The notes beneath the pieces were generated by a model. The model saw only the letters and a program-made list of their open reading frames with translations. It was not told where the DNA came from and searched no databases. DNA of 64,000 nt from an uncultured Enterorhabdus sp. (GTDB lineage Bacteria > Actinomycetota > Coriobacteriia > Coriobacteriales > Eggerthellaceae), in NCBI GenBank assembly GCA_947645965.1, contig CANSES010000002.1:1-64000 (forward strand), read 5' to 3'. Position 1 is the stretch's first letter. Each line of letters begins with the position of its first letter. Below are positions 35,284 through 43,716 of the stretch, in pieces. The position numbers and the translations under genes are program-made.

Positions 35284-35409
35284 CGCCCAAACGACCGAAA
35301 TAACGTTTGGGCGTGTCGAAGGGGCCTCTAGGGAGCCGAAAGACTCGCTCAAACGTCATTTCGGTCGCTTCCGCACGCCGTCGCCCTCGCTCAAACGTTA
35401 TTTTGGTCG
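35284..35409. repeat. Three copies of a 22-bp repeat (one inverted)
   Basis: Consensus CGCYCAAACGTYATTTYGGTCG. Copy 1 is on the minus strand at 35292-35313 and forms a 10-bp hairpin CGCCCAAACG/CGTTTGGGCG (35284-35313). Copies 2 and 3 are direct at 35346-35367 and 35388-35409. Copy 3 encodes the last residues of the adjacent histidine kinase (SDQNNV). Spacing is irregular and there are no spacers of CRISPR type. Confidence 0.7.
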
Positions 35410-36323
35410 CTTGACGCAGCCAAGGGGCCGGAAAGCGTGATGGCGAACGTATCGCCGTCGACGGCAGCCCGCAGGCTGAGGCCCAGAGCATCGGCAAGGC
35501 TCGCCGCGATGGCCAGCCCCAGGCCGCTGCCCCCAGCGCGGCGGGCCGCGTCGCCCCGATAGAAGCGCTCGAACAGGCGATCCACCTCGATCTCTTCCAA
35601 CCCCTCCGCTTCGTTGGCCACGGAAAGGGTGAAGCCCGCGCGCTCGCCTTCGCCTTTCTCCGCGCTGCGGCGCAATGTCACCCGCGGTGCGGCCGCGCCG
35701 TGGCGCAGCGCGTTGCCGAGAAGATTGCCGACAATGCGGGCGAGGGCCTCGCGGTCGGTAACGACCACCACATCCTCGTCGAGGGAGATATCGGGCTGCC
35801 ATTGGCGTTCGGCGAAGGCGGGATAGCGCTCGGCCGCGCAGGCGGCCACCACGTCGGCCACGTTCACCGGCTCGCGCACCAGCTCGCGGCCGCCGTCGTC
35901 GGCCTTGGCGTATTCGAACAGCGCGTCAACCAACCCGCGCATCGCCCCCAGGCGCTCCGCGGCGGCCGCCACGCACTCGTCGCGCTCGGCCGCAGTGCCG
36001 GCCACGGCATACAGCTGCAAGTAGCCCTGGGCGCCGGCCAAAGGCGTGCGCACATCGTGGGAGAACGAGGCCAGATTCTCCTGCAGCACCCGCCGCTCTT
36101 CGGCAGCGCCCCGACGCGCCTCGTAAGCCTCGTCGATGAGCCCGCTGGCCTCCCGAGCCAACTCGCGCGCAGCCCCCGTGGGAAAGCGCAGCGTCAGGGG
36201 CCGTGCGCTCTGCCCCCGCGTCGCCAAGTTCCGCGCCATCTCCCGCATCTGCCGCTCCGTCGCCACGGCATAGACCCCCAGCGCCACAGCGAGTAGGAGA
36301 CACAGTGTTCCAAGCCAGATCAT
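35391..36323 (-). CDS. OmpR-partner sensor histidine kinase (module 2)
   Basis: A 310-residue kinase with a single N-terminal helix (residues 2-21) and no obvious sensor domain. Phosphoacceptor His89 is in LASFSHDVRTPLAGAQGYL; the ATPase core has RIVGNLLGNALRHG (N-box), LFERFYRGDAARRAGGSGLGLAIAASLADALG (F/G boxes). Start ATG 36323 is five bases after AAGAGG. It is the last gene of a regulator-ATPase-permease-kinase operon like bacitracin-resistance modules. Its C-terminal codons lie in a repeat. Confidence 0.88.
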   Translation of the reverse strand: MIWLGTLCLLLAVALGVYAVATERQMREMARNLATRGQSARPLTLRFPTGAARELAREASGLIDEAYEARRGAAEERRVLQENLASFSHDVRTPLAGAQGYLQLYAVAGTAAERDECVAAAAERLGAMRGLVDALFEYAKADDGGRELVREPVNVADVVAACAAERYPAFAERQWQPDISLDEDVVVVTDREALARIVGNLLGNALRHGAAAPRVTLRRSAEKGEGERAGFTLSVANEAEGLEEIEVDRLFERFYRGDAARRAGGSGLGLAIAASLADALGLSLRAAVDGDTFAITLSGPLAASSDQNNV

Positions 36324-36351
36324 CACAGCCTCTTTTCCCAGTCGAGCATCT

Positions 36352-37200
36352 TCAAAGCGCCCGGCGGCGCATCACCAGCAGGACGACGCCCAAGGCTCCC
36401 GCCGCCAGCATAACCACCGGCGCAATGTCAGCGGCCACCGGCGTACAGCCCTCGCCCATCATCCATTGCAGCTGGGCCGCCGGCAACCACGCGGGCACCA
36501 TAGTCGCCGTCTCGAAAAACGCCGACGACATCTCGGCTGTCGCAGGGAGCCCGGGAAGCCCGATCGCCGCCGCCAGTTGACCCCCAATCACGGACAAATT
36601 CGCCAGCAGCACCTCCACCTGGCCGCTACCCAGAAGCAGCGCCGATGCCACCGTGGGCGCAACCCGCTTCGTCGCCACGGCCACAGCCACCGTCAGCAAT
36701 CCGTACACTTCAACAATCAGCACCAAATGCAGCGCCCAGCGAAGAGTGCGCCCCGTCGGCACGTTCACATCCAGAAGTGGGAAGAGCGGAATGATCGCGC
36801 AGGCCGTCGCCAAACCGATGAGCACGAACAGCGTCGTCATCAGCGCCACGGTCACCGCCGCGGCCAGCACGAAGTCGCGACGGAAAGACGGCCCCACCGC
36901 CAGCGACCGGCAGATTCCCGCGCGAAGCTCCTCGCCGAAGAGCACAGCCACCAGCAGAAGCACAAGCGGCACAAGAAAGTACACAACCCCGCCTTCTCCC
37001 AAATATCCTTCGGGATCCAGGCTCACCATCGCCTCCTTGCTGCAAAGGGGAGGAATGTTGCGAAAACCCGCCTGCCCATGGTAGTTCTGCCCGATAGACA
37101 CCATGTCCCACACCATGATGACCGCGAACAGGGCGATAAATCCCCAGAACATCCGATTTCTTATCAAACCGTACCACTGGGCACGCACGAGGTTAATCAT
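36352..37200 (-). CDS. ABC transporter permease (module 2)
   Basis: A 282-residue, six-helix permease (MFWGFIALFAVIMVWDMVSI; GGVVYFLVPLVLLLVAVLFGEEL; MLAAGALGVVLLVMRRRAL). It resembles lantibiotic/bacitracin-immunity permeases (BcrB/ABC-2 type). ATG 37200 overlaps the ATPase gene by 8 bases and has GGTGAG upstream; a GTG at 37209 is a weaker alternative. Four residues of an outside loop include one Cys near residue 53. Confidence 0.82.
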   Translation of the reverse strand: MINLVRAQWYGLIRNRMFWGFIALFAVIMVWDMVSIGQNYHGQAGFRNIPPLCSKEAMVSLDPEGYLGEGGVVYFLVPLVLLLVAVLFGEELRAGICRSLAVGPSFRRDFVLAAAVTVALMTTLFVLIGLATACAIIPLFPLLDVNVPTGRTLRWALHLVLIVEVYGLLTVAVAVATKRVAPTVASALLLGSGQVEVLLANLSVIGGQLAAAIGLPGLPATAEMSSAFFETATMVPAWLPAAQLQWMMGEGCTPVAADIAPVVMLAAGALGVVLLVMRRRAL

Positions 37201-38134
37201 GGTTCTCACCGCTCTGCGTCCCGCGCACGGAGCCGGTGCCGCCCATGAGCTCTACGAAGTAGTCCTCGATGTCGCGCGCGTGCACGTACAGGCCGCTCAC
37301 GGGCACGCCGGCCTCCAAGAGCAGGCGGCCCACCTCCTCGGCCCCGACCGCACCGGTCACGCGAATAGCATCGTCGGGCATCACCGTGAAGCGCGCCTCG
37401 GGGCACGCCTGTTCTAACACGGTGAGGGCCCGAGGGGCGTCGGCGGTTTCTACGCACAGATAGTCGGCACAGGCCTCCTCCACCTCGGCGGCGGTCATCT
37501 CGGCCACGAGGCGTCCTGCGCGGATGACCCCGTAGCGCGTCGCCATGCGCTCCAGCTGGTCGAGCACGTGCGAGCTGATCAAGACGGCCACCCCGCGCTC
37601 CTCGGCCGCACTTGTCAGCAGACGGCGCACCAGGCGCACCCCCTCGGGGTCGAGGCCGTTGAAGGGCTCGTCCAAGAGCAGCAGGTCGGGACGGCCCACC
37701 AACGCCAAGGCCAGCCCCAGCCGCTGCTTCATGCCGAGCGAGTAGCCCCGGGCGTAATCGCGGGCCGCCTCCCCGAGTCCCACGGCCTCCACCATCTCGG
37801 CCGCGGCGCGCTTCGGATCGGGCAGTCCCTGGGCGATCGCCCGCACCGTCACGTTCTGCACGCCCGTGAGCGACGGGTTGATAGTCGGATGCTCGATGAG
37901 GCACCCGATGCGCGGGCTCGTCTGACAGGGACCGAACGCCTCGCCGCACACCGCCACCGCGCCGGCCGTGGGAGCCAGATACCCGGCGATCATCTTCAGC
38001 AGCGTGGATTTGCCCGCCCCGTTGCGACCGACGAGCCCGTAGATGTCGCCGGGCTGCAGGGCCAGCGACACCCCGTCGACGGCCCGCTTTCCCCAGAAGA
38101 CGCGCGTAAGACCCTCGCAGCGCAGTGCTTCCAT
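37193..38134 (-). CDS. ABC transporter ATP-binding protein, BcrA-like (module 2)
   Basis: A 313-residue ATPase: Walker A GRNGAGKSTLLKMIAGYL, signature YSLGMKQRLGLALAL (degenerate LSGGQ as in BcrA/NisF), Walker B LLLLDEPFNGLDPEG, and SSHVLDQL. The C-terminal ~80 residues are the usual variable domain. With the permease it likely pumps or extracts a peptide antibiotic or lipid. Start ATG with AAAGGA upstream. Confidence 0.9.
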   Translation of the reverse strand: MEALRCEGLTRVFWGKRAVDGVSLALQPGDIYGLVGRNGAGKSTLLKMIAGYLAPTAGAVAVCGEAFGPCQTSPRIGCLIEHPTINPSLTGVQNVTVRAIAQGLPDPKRAAAEMVEAVGLGEAARDYARGYSLGMKQRLGLALALVGRPDLLLLDEPFNGLDPEGVRLVRRLLTSAAEERGVAVLISSHVLDQLERMATRYGVIRAGRLVAEMTAAEVEEACADYLCVETADAPRALTVLEQACPEARFTVMPDDAIRVTGAVGAEEVGRLLLEAGVPVSGLYVHARDIEDYFVELMGGTGSVRGTQSGENHD

Positions 38135-38243
38135 GGTCCGTTCCTTTCTCTCGAAGCCATTCTACCGTCCATCTTAGGAAACGGATTTCCAGAAGCCTCC
38201 CAGAACGTTCCAAGAATATGCCAAGATTGGTATCAGATGCTTT

Positions 38244-39041
38244 TCACAAGGAGGGCTGCTCGTCGCGCAGCTTGAAGCCGACGCCCCAGACAGTTTCCAG
38301 GTAGTCCTCGGTACCCGTGCCGCGCAGCTTGGCGCGGATGTTGCCGATATGGGTGGCGACGGTCTTGTCCTCCAGGGCCGCCTCGTCGCCGCCGACAGCC
38401 GCCGACAGGGCGCGCTTGGTGTGCACGCGGCGCGGCTCGGCCATGAGCGCGCGGATGATCTCGTACTCGGTGCGCGTCAGGCGCACGGGCATCCCGGCCA
38501 CCGTGAAACGGCGGGCTGCCTCGTCCAGTTCCCATTGCCCGAAGCGCAGCACGGGAACAGCCGCACCGGCAATGGCGGGGGCAACGGCGGCGCCCGCGGC
38601 CGAAGAACCGCTGCGGCGCAGCACCGCCTCGCAGCGGGCCAGCAGCTCTTCCAGGTCGAAGGGCTTCACCAGGTAGTCGTCGGCACCGCGGTGCAGCACG
38701 TCCACGCGATCGGCCACTGTCGCCCGCGCCGACAGCACTACCACGGGCAGCCCCGCCGCCCGCGCCGCGGCCACCACCTCTTCCCCGCTCGCCCCGGGCA
38801 GCATGAGATCGGTGATCACCAGGTGGAAGCCCGCGGATGCACCGGCCGAGCCCGTGCCGCCCGCGGCCACGGCACTGGCCGAGGCCGCCCCCGCGCCCGC
38901 GCCACCGGCCAGGCACATCAGCCCCTCGGAGCCGGAGAAGGCTGCCGTGCACATCGCGCCGGCCTTCTCCAAATAGGAGCAGACGACGCGATTGATCGCC
39001 GCGTCGTCCTCCACCACCAGTATGCGCGCGCCGGCCACCAC
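38244..39041 (-). CDS. OmpR-family response regulator with a low-complexity insertion (module 2)
   Basis: A 265-residue regulator. The receiver has Glu11/Asp12/Asp13, Asp78 in VITDLMLPG, and Lys in DDYLVKPFDLEELLAR; the C-terminus is a winged helix (RLTRTEYEIIRALMAEPRRVHTK, KTVATHIGNIRAKLRG, YLETVWGVGFKLRDE). Residues ~46-70 are an Ala/Gly/Ser insertion between helix alpha2 and strand beta3, absent in normal receivers. It begins GTG-GTG three bases after the M24 peptidase stop with no clear Shine-Dalgarno, suggesting readthrough and coupling from the aro-peptidase operon. Confidence 0.9.
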   Translation of the reverse strand: MVAGARILVVEDDAAINRVVCSYLEKAGAMCTAAFSGSEGLMCLAGGAGAGAASASAVAAGGTGSAGASAGFHLVITDLMLPGASGEEVVAAARAAGLPVVVLSARATVADRVDVLHRGADDYLVKPFDLEELLARCEAVLRRSGSSAAGAAVAPAIAGAAVPVLRFGQWELDEAARRFTVAGMPVRLTRTEYEIIRALMAEPRRVHTKRALSAAVGGDEAALEDKTVATHIGNIRAKLRGTGTEDYLETVWGVGFKLRDEQPSL

Positions 39042-39044
39042 GGC

Positions 39045-40193
39045 TTAGATGACCACCATGTCGTGGGTCGACTTCGTGAACACCTCGAAGCCGTTCTCGG
39101 TGACGACGCCGAAGTCCTCCAGGCGCATGCCGAACTTCCCCGCCACGTAGATGCCCGGCTCCACAGTGACCACGTTGCCCGCGACGAGCGGCTCCTCGTT
39201 GCGCAGCGACAGCACCGGCTCCTCGTGGATGTCGAGGCCCACGCCGTGGCCGAGCCCGTGGCCCATGGCCCCGGCGAAACCGCCCTCGGCCAGCACCGCC
39301 TCGGCCCGCTCGTGGGCCTGCCTGCCCGTCACACCGGGGCGCAGCATCGCCTCCACGGCCTCGTTGGCCGCGCGCACCGTGTCCCAGGCCGCGCGCAGCT
39401 GGCTGTCGGGCTCGCCGACGAACACCGTGCGCGTCATATCCGAGCAGTAGCCGTAGGACTTCGCTCCGAAGTCGAGCACCACGCACTGGCCCGCCTCCAG
39501 CATGGTCGCGCCCGGCACCGCATGGGGGTTCGCCGCGTTGGCGCCCGTGGCCACGATGGAGGCGAAGGCCAGTCCCTCGGCCCCGTGGCGCAGCATCCAC
39601 TCGTCCAGCTCCAGCTGCACCTCGCGCTCGGTCATGCCGGGGCGCATGAACTCCACGATATGAGCGAAGGCCCCGTCGGTGATGGACTGGGCCCCCTTCA
39701 TGCGGGCCATCTCGTAGCGTTCCTTCACCGACCGCAGATGTCGCACCACCCCGTCGGTCTCGCCCATGGGGAAATCGGCCGGAAAGGCCTTCTGCAGGGC
39801 GCGGTACTCGGCCAGGGTGATGGTGTCCTCGATCTGCAGCTCGGCCCCGGGCATGCCGTGGAGCCACGACCCGTTCCACTGGCGTGCCACAAAGGAGGCG
39901 TGGCTCTCGCGGGTGTCGTCCACGCGGATGGGCGTGCGGCGCGCCGCCTGCTCACAGGCCTTCACGTAGCGGGAATCGGTGTGCAGCACCACGCGGTCGG
40001 GGGCCACGTACAGGGCATGGGCGTCCTCGTCGTCGAACACGCCATCGAAGGCGGTGAGCCAGCGGATATTGGCGGTGTCGCGCACCAGAATGGGCGAAGG
40101 GCGCCCGTCGCGGCGCTGGTTCATCGCGCGCAGCAACTGGCCCACATGCCACTCGCAGGCCACCGGGTTGTGCAGTTCATCGAAGACGGTCAT
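39045..40193 (-). CDS. M24 family metallopeptidase (Xaa-Pro aminopeptidase-like)
   Basis: A 382-residue peptidase with a creatinase-like N-domain and a pita-bread catalytic domain. Metal ligands are visible in VVLDFGAKSYGYCSDMTRTV (two Asp), GHGLGHGVGLDIHEEP (His), VVTVEPGIYVAGKFGMRLED (two Glu). It should remove N-terminal residues preceding proline. In Actinobacteria a gene of this family (pepQ/pepP) lies between aroQ and efp, as here on the aroQ side. ATG 40193 has AAAGGAAGG upstream. Confidence 0.9.
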   Translation of the reverse strand: MTVFDELHNPVACEWHVGQLLRAMNQRRDGRPSPILVRDTANIRWLTAFDGVFDDEDAHALYVAPDRVVLHTDSRYVKACEQAARRTPIRVDDTRESHASFVARQWNGSWLHGMPGAELQIEDTITLAEYRALQKAFPADFPMGETDGVVRHLRSVKERYEMARMKGAQSITDGAFAHIVEFMRPGMTEREVQLELDEWMLRHGAEGLAFASIVATGANAANPHAVPGATMLEAGQCVVLDFGAKSYGYCSDMTRTVFVGEPDSQLRAAWDTVRAANEAVEAMLRPGVTGRQAHERAEAVLAEGGFAGAMGHGLGHGVGLDIHEEPVLSLRNEEPLVAGNVVTVEPGIYVAGKFGMRLEDFGVVTENGFEVFTKSTHDMVVI

Positions 40194-40275
40194 GAGCCTT
40201 CCTTTCCCAACAGAGTGAACGTAGGCCGTTGCGGAGGCGGGGGCGTCCGCGCCGCCCTCCCGACCCACCTTGCCG

Positions 40276-40713
40276 CTATTCGCTTGCCTCTTCCAACAGC
40301 ATATCCAGCGCGTGCAGGTAACCTTCCTTGCCGAGGCCCTTCACCTGGCCCACGCAGGCCGGGGCGATCACCGAGATGCGGCGGAACTCCTCGCGCTGGG
40401 AGATGTCCGACAGGTGAATCTCCACTACCGGCACGTCGATGCACTCCACCGCGTCGTGGAGCGCGTAGGAGTAGTGGGTGTGGGCGCCCGGATTGTACAC
40501 GATGCCGTCGTAGCGGCCGTGGGCCTCGTGCAGCTTGTCCACCAGGACCCCCTCGTGGTTCGACTGGAAGCAGTCCACCTGGGCGCCGCGCTCGGCCCCG
40601 TAGGCCACCACCATGGCCTCGATATCGGCCAGGGTATCGGTGCCGTAGAACTTCGGGTCCCGATGGCCCAGCATGTTCAGGTTGGGGCCGTTCATCAGCA
40701 GGATCTTCTTCAC
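40276..40713 (-). CDS. aroQ: Type II 3-dehydroquinate dehydratase
   Basis: Third step of the shikimate pathway. The 145-residue protein has KKILLMNGPNLNMLGHRDPKFYG, the NPGAHTHYSYALHDAV and VEIHLSDISQREEFRRISVIAPACVGQVKGLG segments with the catalytic Tyr/His/Arg set. Start is GTG 40713 with GAAAGG upstream. Part of the aroC-K-B-Q run. Confidence 0.94.
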   Translation of the reverse strand: MKKILLMNGPNLNMLGHRDPKFYGTDTLADIEAMVVAYGAERGAQVDCFQSNHEGVLVDKLHEAHGRYDGIVYNPGAHTHYSYALHDAVECIDVPVVEIHLSDISQREEFRRISVIAPACVGQVKGLGKEGYLHALDMLLEEASE

Positions 40714-40776
40714 TTCGATGCCTTTCTCGCACCCAGCGCGCCGCGCCCGATGCCGGGCGCCCGCGCTCAACGTACG

Positions 40777-41886
40777 CTACTTCGACGCCTCCCAGGCGCG
40801 CAGGTGCTCCAGGATGACGGCGTCGTCCACTCCCGCAAGCTCCCAGTCGCCTATGTCGCGGGGCATCACGAAGCGCACCTGGCCGCCGCGGGTCTTCTTG
40901 TCGCGCTTCATGGCGGAAAGCATCTCCTCGGCCGGAGCCGACCACGCCAGCGCCGGCAGCCCCAGGCTGTCCAGCAGCTCGCCCTGGGCCTGAACCAGCT
41001 CGGGCGGCGTGCCGACCACATCTGCCCCGAGGCGCGCCGCGAAGCGCATGCCCTCGGCCACGGCCGCCCCGTGGGAGAAGGTGCCGAAGCCGGCCAGGGC
41101 CTCGATGGCATGGCCTAAGGTGTGGCCGTAGTTCAGGCACTCGCGCACGCCGCGGCTCTCCGTCTTGTCGGCGGCCACCACGTTGGCCTTGAACACCACC
41201 GAGCGCGCGATGGCCTCGGCCACCACGGCATCGGTGCGGGCCACCATAGCCTCGGCGTGGTCCATCATCCAGAAGAAGAACTCGTCGGAGTCGATGACCG
41301 CCGCCTTGGCGATCTCGGCGCAGCCGCAGGCCCATTCGCGCTCATCGAGCGTGGCCAGGGTGGCAGTGCAGGCGCCCACGTAGGCCGGTTGCTTGAAGGT
41401 GCCCACGAGGTTCTTCCCCGCCTCCAGGTTCACACCGGTCTTTCCCCCCACCGAGGAGTCCACCATGGCCAGAAGGGTGGTGGGCACCTGCACGAAGGGG
41501 ATACCGCGCATGTAAGTGGAGGCGACGAAACCGGCCAGGTCGCCCACCACACCGCCGCCGAGGGCCACCACGGCGCAGTCACGGGTGAGGCCCAGGGCCG
41601 CCATGGCGTTCCACACCTCGCCGGCCACGGCCAGCGACTTGGCCTCCTCGCCGGCCGGCACCACCACGTCGCTCACGCGGAAGCCCGCGATCTTCAGCGA
41701 CGCCTTGGCCGCGTCCAGATACAGCGGGGCCACGTTCGTATCGGTCAGGATCAGCAGATGCGGCGCGTCGGCCACCGCAGGCAGGCGCTTCAGCGAGGTG
41801 CCGAGCCCTTCCAGCACCGCGTCGCCGATGCGCACGTCGTAGGGCACTTCGCCCGGGATGTTGACGACTACTTTGGTTGCGGGCAC
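40777..41886 (-). CDS. aroB: 3-dehydroquinate synthase
   Basis: Second step of the shikimate pathway, NAD- and metal-dependent. The 369-residue protein has the dinucleotide loop GGGVVGDLAGFVASTYMRGIPFVQVPTTLLAMVDSSVGGKTGVN and metal ligands in the CAEIAKAAVI and NYGHTLGHAIEA segments. Start GTG 41886 with AAAAGGAGGG upstream; it overlaps the aroK stop region by 19 bases. Confidence 0.95.
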   Translation of the reverse strand: MPATKVVVNIPGEVPYDVRIGDAVLEGLGTSLKRLPAVADAPHLLILTDTNVAPLYLDAAKASLKIAGFRVSDVVVPAGEEAKSLAVAGEVWNAMAALGLTRDCAVVALGGGVVGDLAGFVASTYMRGIPFVQVPTTLLAMVDSSVGGKTGVNLEAGKNLVGTFKQPAYVGACTATLATLDEREWACGCAEIAKAAVIDSDEFFFWMMDHAEAMVARTDAVVAEAIARSVVFKANVVAADKTESRGVRECLNYGHTLGHAIEALAGFGTFSHGAAVAEGMRFAARLGADVVGTPPELVQAQGELLDSLGLPALAWSAPAEEMLSAMKRDKKTRGGQVRFVMPRDIGDWELAGVDDAVILEHLRAWEASK

Positions 41887-42455
41887 AGGATACCCTCCTT
41901 TTCCAGAATGCGTTGCACTTCGCGGGCGATGGCGAACACCGACTTGCCCGCCGTGTCCACCGTGGCGTCGGCCACGGCCTCGTAGAGGGGCAGCCGCTCG
42001 GCGGCGCGGGCCCGGGCCGCTTCCAGGTTCTGGAACAGCGGCCGGGTGGACACGTCGCTGATGCGGCTGGCGGCCTCGTCGGCGGTCACGTGCAGATACA
42101 CCACGAAGCCGCTCTCGCGGAACACCTCGTGGTTCTCGGGCGTGACCACCACGCCGCCCCCGCAGGACACGAGCAGCGGATCGGGCTTGGCGCCCAGCTC
42201 GCGCAGCACCTCGGTCTCGATGGCGCGAAATCCCGCCTCGCCCGACTCGGCAAAGATATCCTTCACGCGCTTGCCCTCGCGGCGCTCGATGTAGGTGTCC
42301 ATGTCCACCGAGGCCACACGGCAGCTGCGCGCGAGGCGGCGGGCCACCGAGGTCTTGCCCGCCCCCATGAAGCCGACGAAGAACACGGGGCGCGCCAGGG
42401 TGAGCCGTTCGGGCTCGAACGCGCGGCGCGGGGCGCTCGGGTTTCTCTTCCCCAT
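41868..42455 (-). CDS. aroK: Shikimate kinase
   Basis: Phosphorylates shikimate at O3. The 195-residue protein has P-loop GFMGAGKTSVARRLA (residues 28-40), the shikimate-binding DMDTYIERREGKRVKDIFAESGEAGFRAIE and LLVSCGGGVVV. A ~20-residue basic N-terminus precedes the usual start. ATG 42455 is one base after the aroC stop. Confidence 0.93.
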   Translation of the reverse strand: MGKRNPSAPRRAFEPERLTLARPVFFVGFMGAGKTSVARRLARSCRVASVDMDTYIERREGKRVKDIFAESGEAGFRAIETEVLRELGAKPDPLLVSCGGGVVVTPENHEVFRESGFVVYLHVTADEAASRISDVSTRPLFQNLEAARARAAERLPLYEAVADATVDTAGKSVFAIAREVQRILEKEGILCPQPK

Positions 42456-42456
42456 G

Positions 42457-43623
42457 CTAGCGCCCCATGGTGCGCAGGCGCTGCTTGTAGGCCTTGATGG
42501 AGGCCTTGATGTCGGCCATGCAGGTGCTGCCGAAGGCCTCGATGTAGGCGTTGGCCAGGGCGAAGGCCACCTCGCCTTCGGCCACCACGGCGGCCGCGGG
42601 CACCGCGCACACGTCCGAACGCTCCTTGGACGCCTCTTCCGCATCCAGGGTGTCCAGGTTCACCGTGCCGAGCGGCTGCATCAGCGTGGGGATGGGCTTC
42701 ATGGCCGCGGTCACCACCAGGGGCATGCCGTTGGTCATGCCGCCCTCAAGGCCGCCGGCGTTGTTGGACGAGCGCACGAAATCGCCGCCCTCCAGCACGA
42801 TGGGATCGTGCACCTGGCTGCCCGGGCGGTCGGCCGCCTTAAATCCGAGGCCGAATTCCACGCCCTTGATGGCGGGAATGGAGAACAGGGCCGCGCCGAT
42901 GCGGGCGGTGAGACGGTCGGCGCCGCAGGCGTAGGTGCCCAGGCCCGGTACCAGGCCCGTGGCCACGATGCGGAAGGTGCCGCCCAGGCTCTCCCCCGCG
43001 TCGCGGGCCTTGTCGATGGCGCGCTTCATGGCCGTGGTGGCCCGCACATCGGGGCAGCGCATCTCCGACAGCTCGATGTCGAGCGGCTTGTGCCCAGCGG
43101 CGTCGGCCATGGTCTCGTCGGCCATGGCCGCGTCCCCCACCGACACCACGTAGCTCATCACATCCACGCCCAGCTCGGCCAGAAACTCCCGGGCGATGCC
43201 GGCGGCGGCCACGCGGGCCGCCGTCTCGCGGGCGCTCGCCCGCTCCAGAATATTGCGACAGTCGTCGGTGTTGGTGCGCAGCACGCCCACCAGATCGGCG
43301 TGGCCCGGGCGCGGGCACACCTCGCGCACCAGATCAGCGGGGGCGCTGCCGAAAGGCGCCATGCGGTCGGTCCAGTTCTCCCAATCGCGGTTGGCCACCG
43401 TAAGGGCGATGGGGCTGCCGATGGTGCGGCCGAAGCGCACACCGCTCGTCACCTGCACCGTGTCCTTCTCGATGGCCATGCGGCCGCCGCGACCGTAACC
43501 GGCCTGGCGACGCGCCAGATCGGCGTTGATGTGCTCCACCGACACCGGCAGACCCGCCGGCACGCCCGTCACGATGGCCGTGAGATTCGGCCCGTGACTC
43601 TCTCCCGCTGTGATGTATTCCAT
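42457..43623 (-). CDS. aroC: Chorismate synthase
   Basis: Makes chorismate from EPSP using reduced FMN. The 388-residue protein has the signatures GESHGPNLTAIVTGVPAG, CPRPGHADLVGVLRTN and RASARETAARVAAAGIAREFLAELG, and SNNAGGLEGGMTNGMPLVV. First of four linked aro genes, with its own promoter; GGTGAGGAAG lies upstream of ATG 43623. Confidence 0.95.
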   Translation of the reverse strand: MEYITAGESHGPNLTAIVTGVPAGLPVSVEHINADLARRQAGYGRGGRMAIEKDTVQVTSGVRFGRTIGSPIALTVANRDWENWTDRMAPFGSAPADLVREVCPRPGHADLVGVLRTNTDDCRNILERASARETAARVAAAGIAREFLAELGVDVMSYVVSVGDAAMADETMADAAGHKPLDIELSEMRCPDVRATTAMKRAIDKARDAGESLGGTFRIVATGLVPGLGTYACGADRLTARIGAALFSIPAIKGVEFGLGFKAADRPGSQVHDPIVLEGGDFVRSSNNAGGLEGGMTNGMPLVVTAAMKPIPTLMQPLGTVNLDTLDAEEASKERSDVCAVPAAAVVAEGEVAFALANAYIEAFGSTCMADIKASIKAYKQRLRTMGR

Positions 43624-43676
43624 AGATTCGCTTCCTCACCAAGGGGGCACCTGGGCGCCCCGAACGTACGCGCGCT

Positions 43677-43682
43677 ATTGTA
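43677..43682 (-). promoter_or_regulatory. -10 box of the aroC-K-B-Q operon
   Basis: TACAAT on the minus strand, 54 bases upstream of aroC. No clear -35. It separates the aro run from asnS, which ends at 43717. Confidence 0.45.
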
Positions 43683-43716
43683 GCGCACTCGGATACCTGG
43701 TGAGCAGCGCAAACCC

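Noticed and set aside
33172..35352. A single 726-residue frame joining the EamA exporter with upstream sequence
   Set aside because: The N-terminal half is the antisense of the LysR gene; the exporter starts at 34152 with a good ribosome-binding site.
35284..35409. CRISPR array
   Set aside because: Only three imperfect copies, one inverted, irregular spacing and no cas genes.
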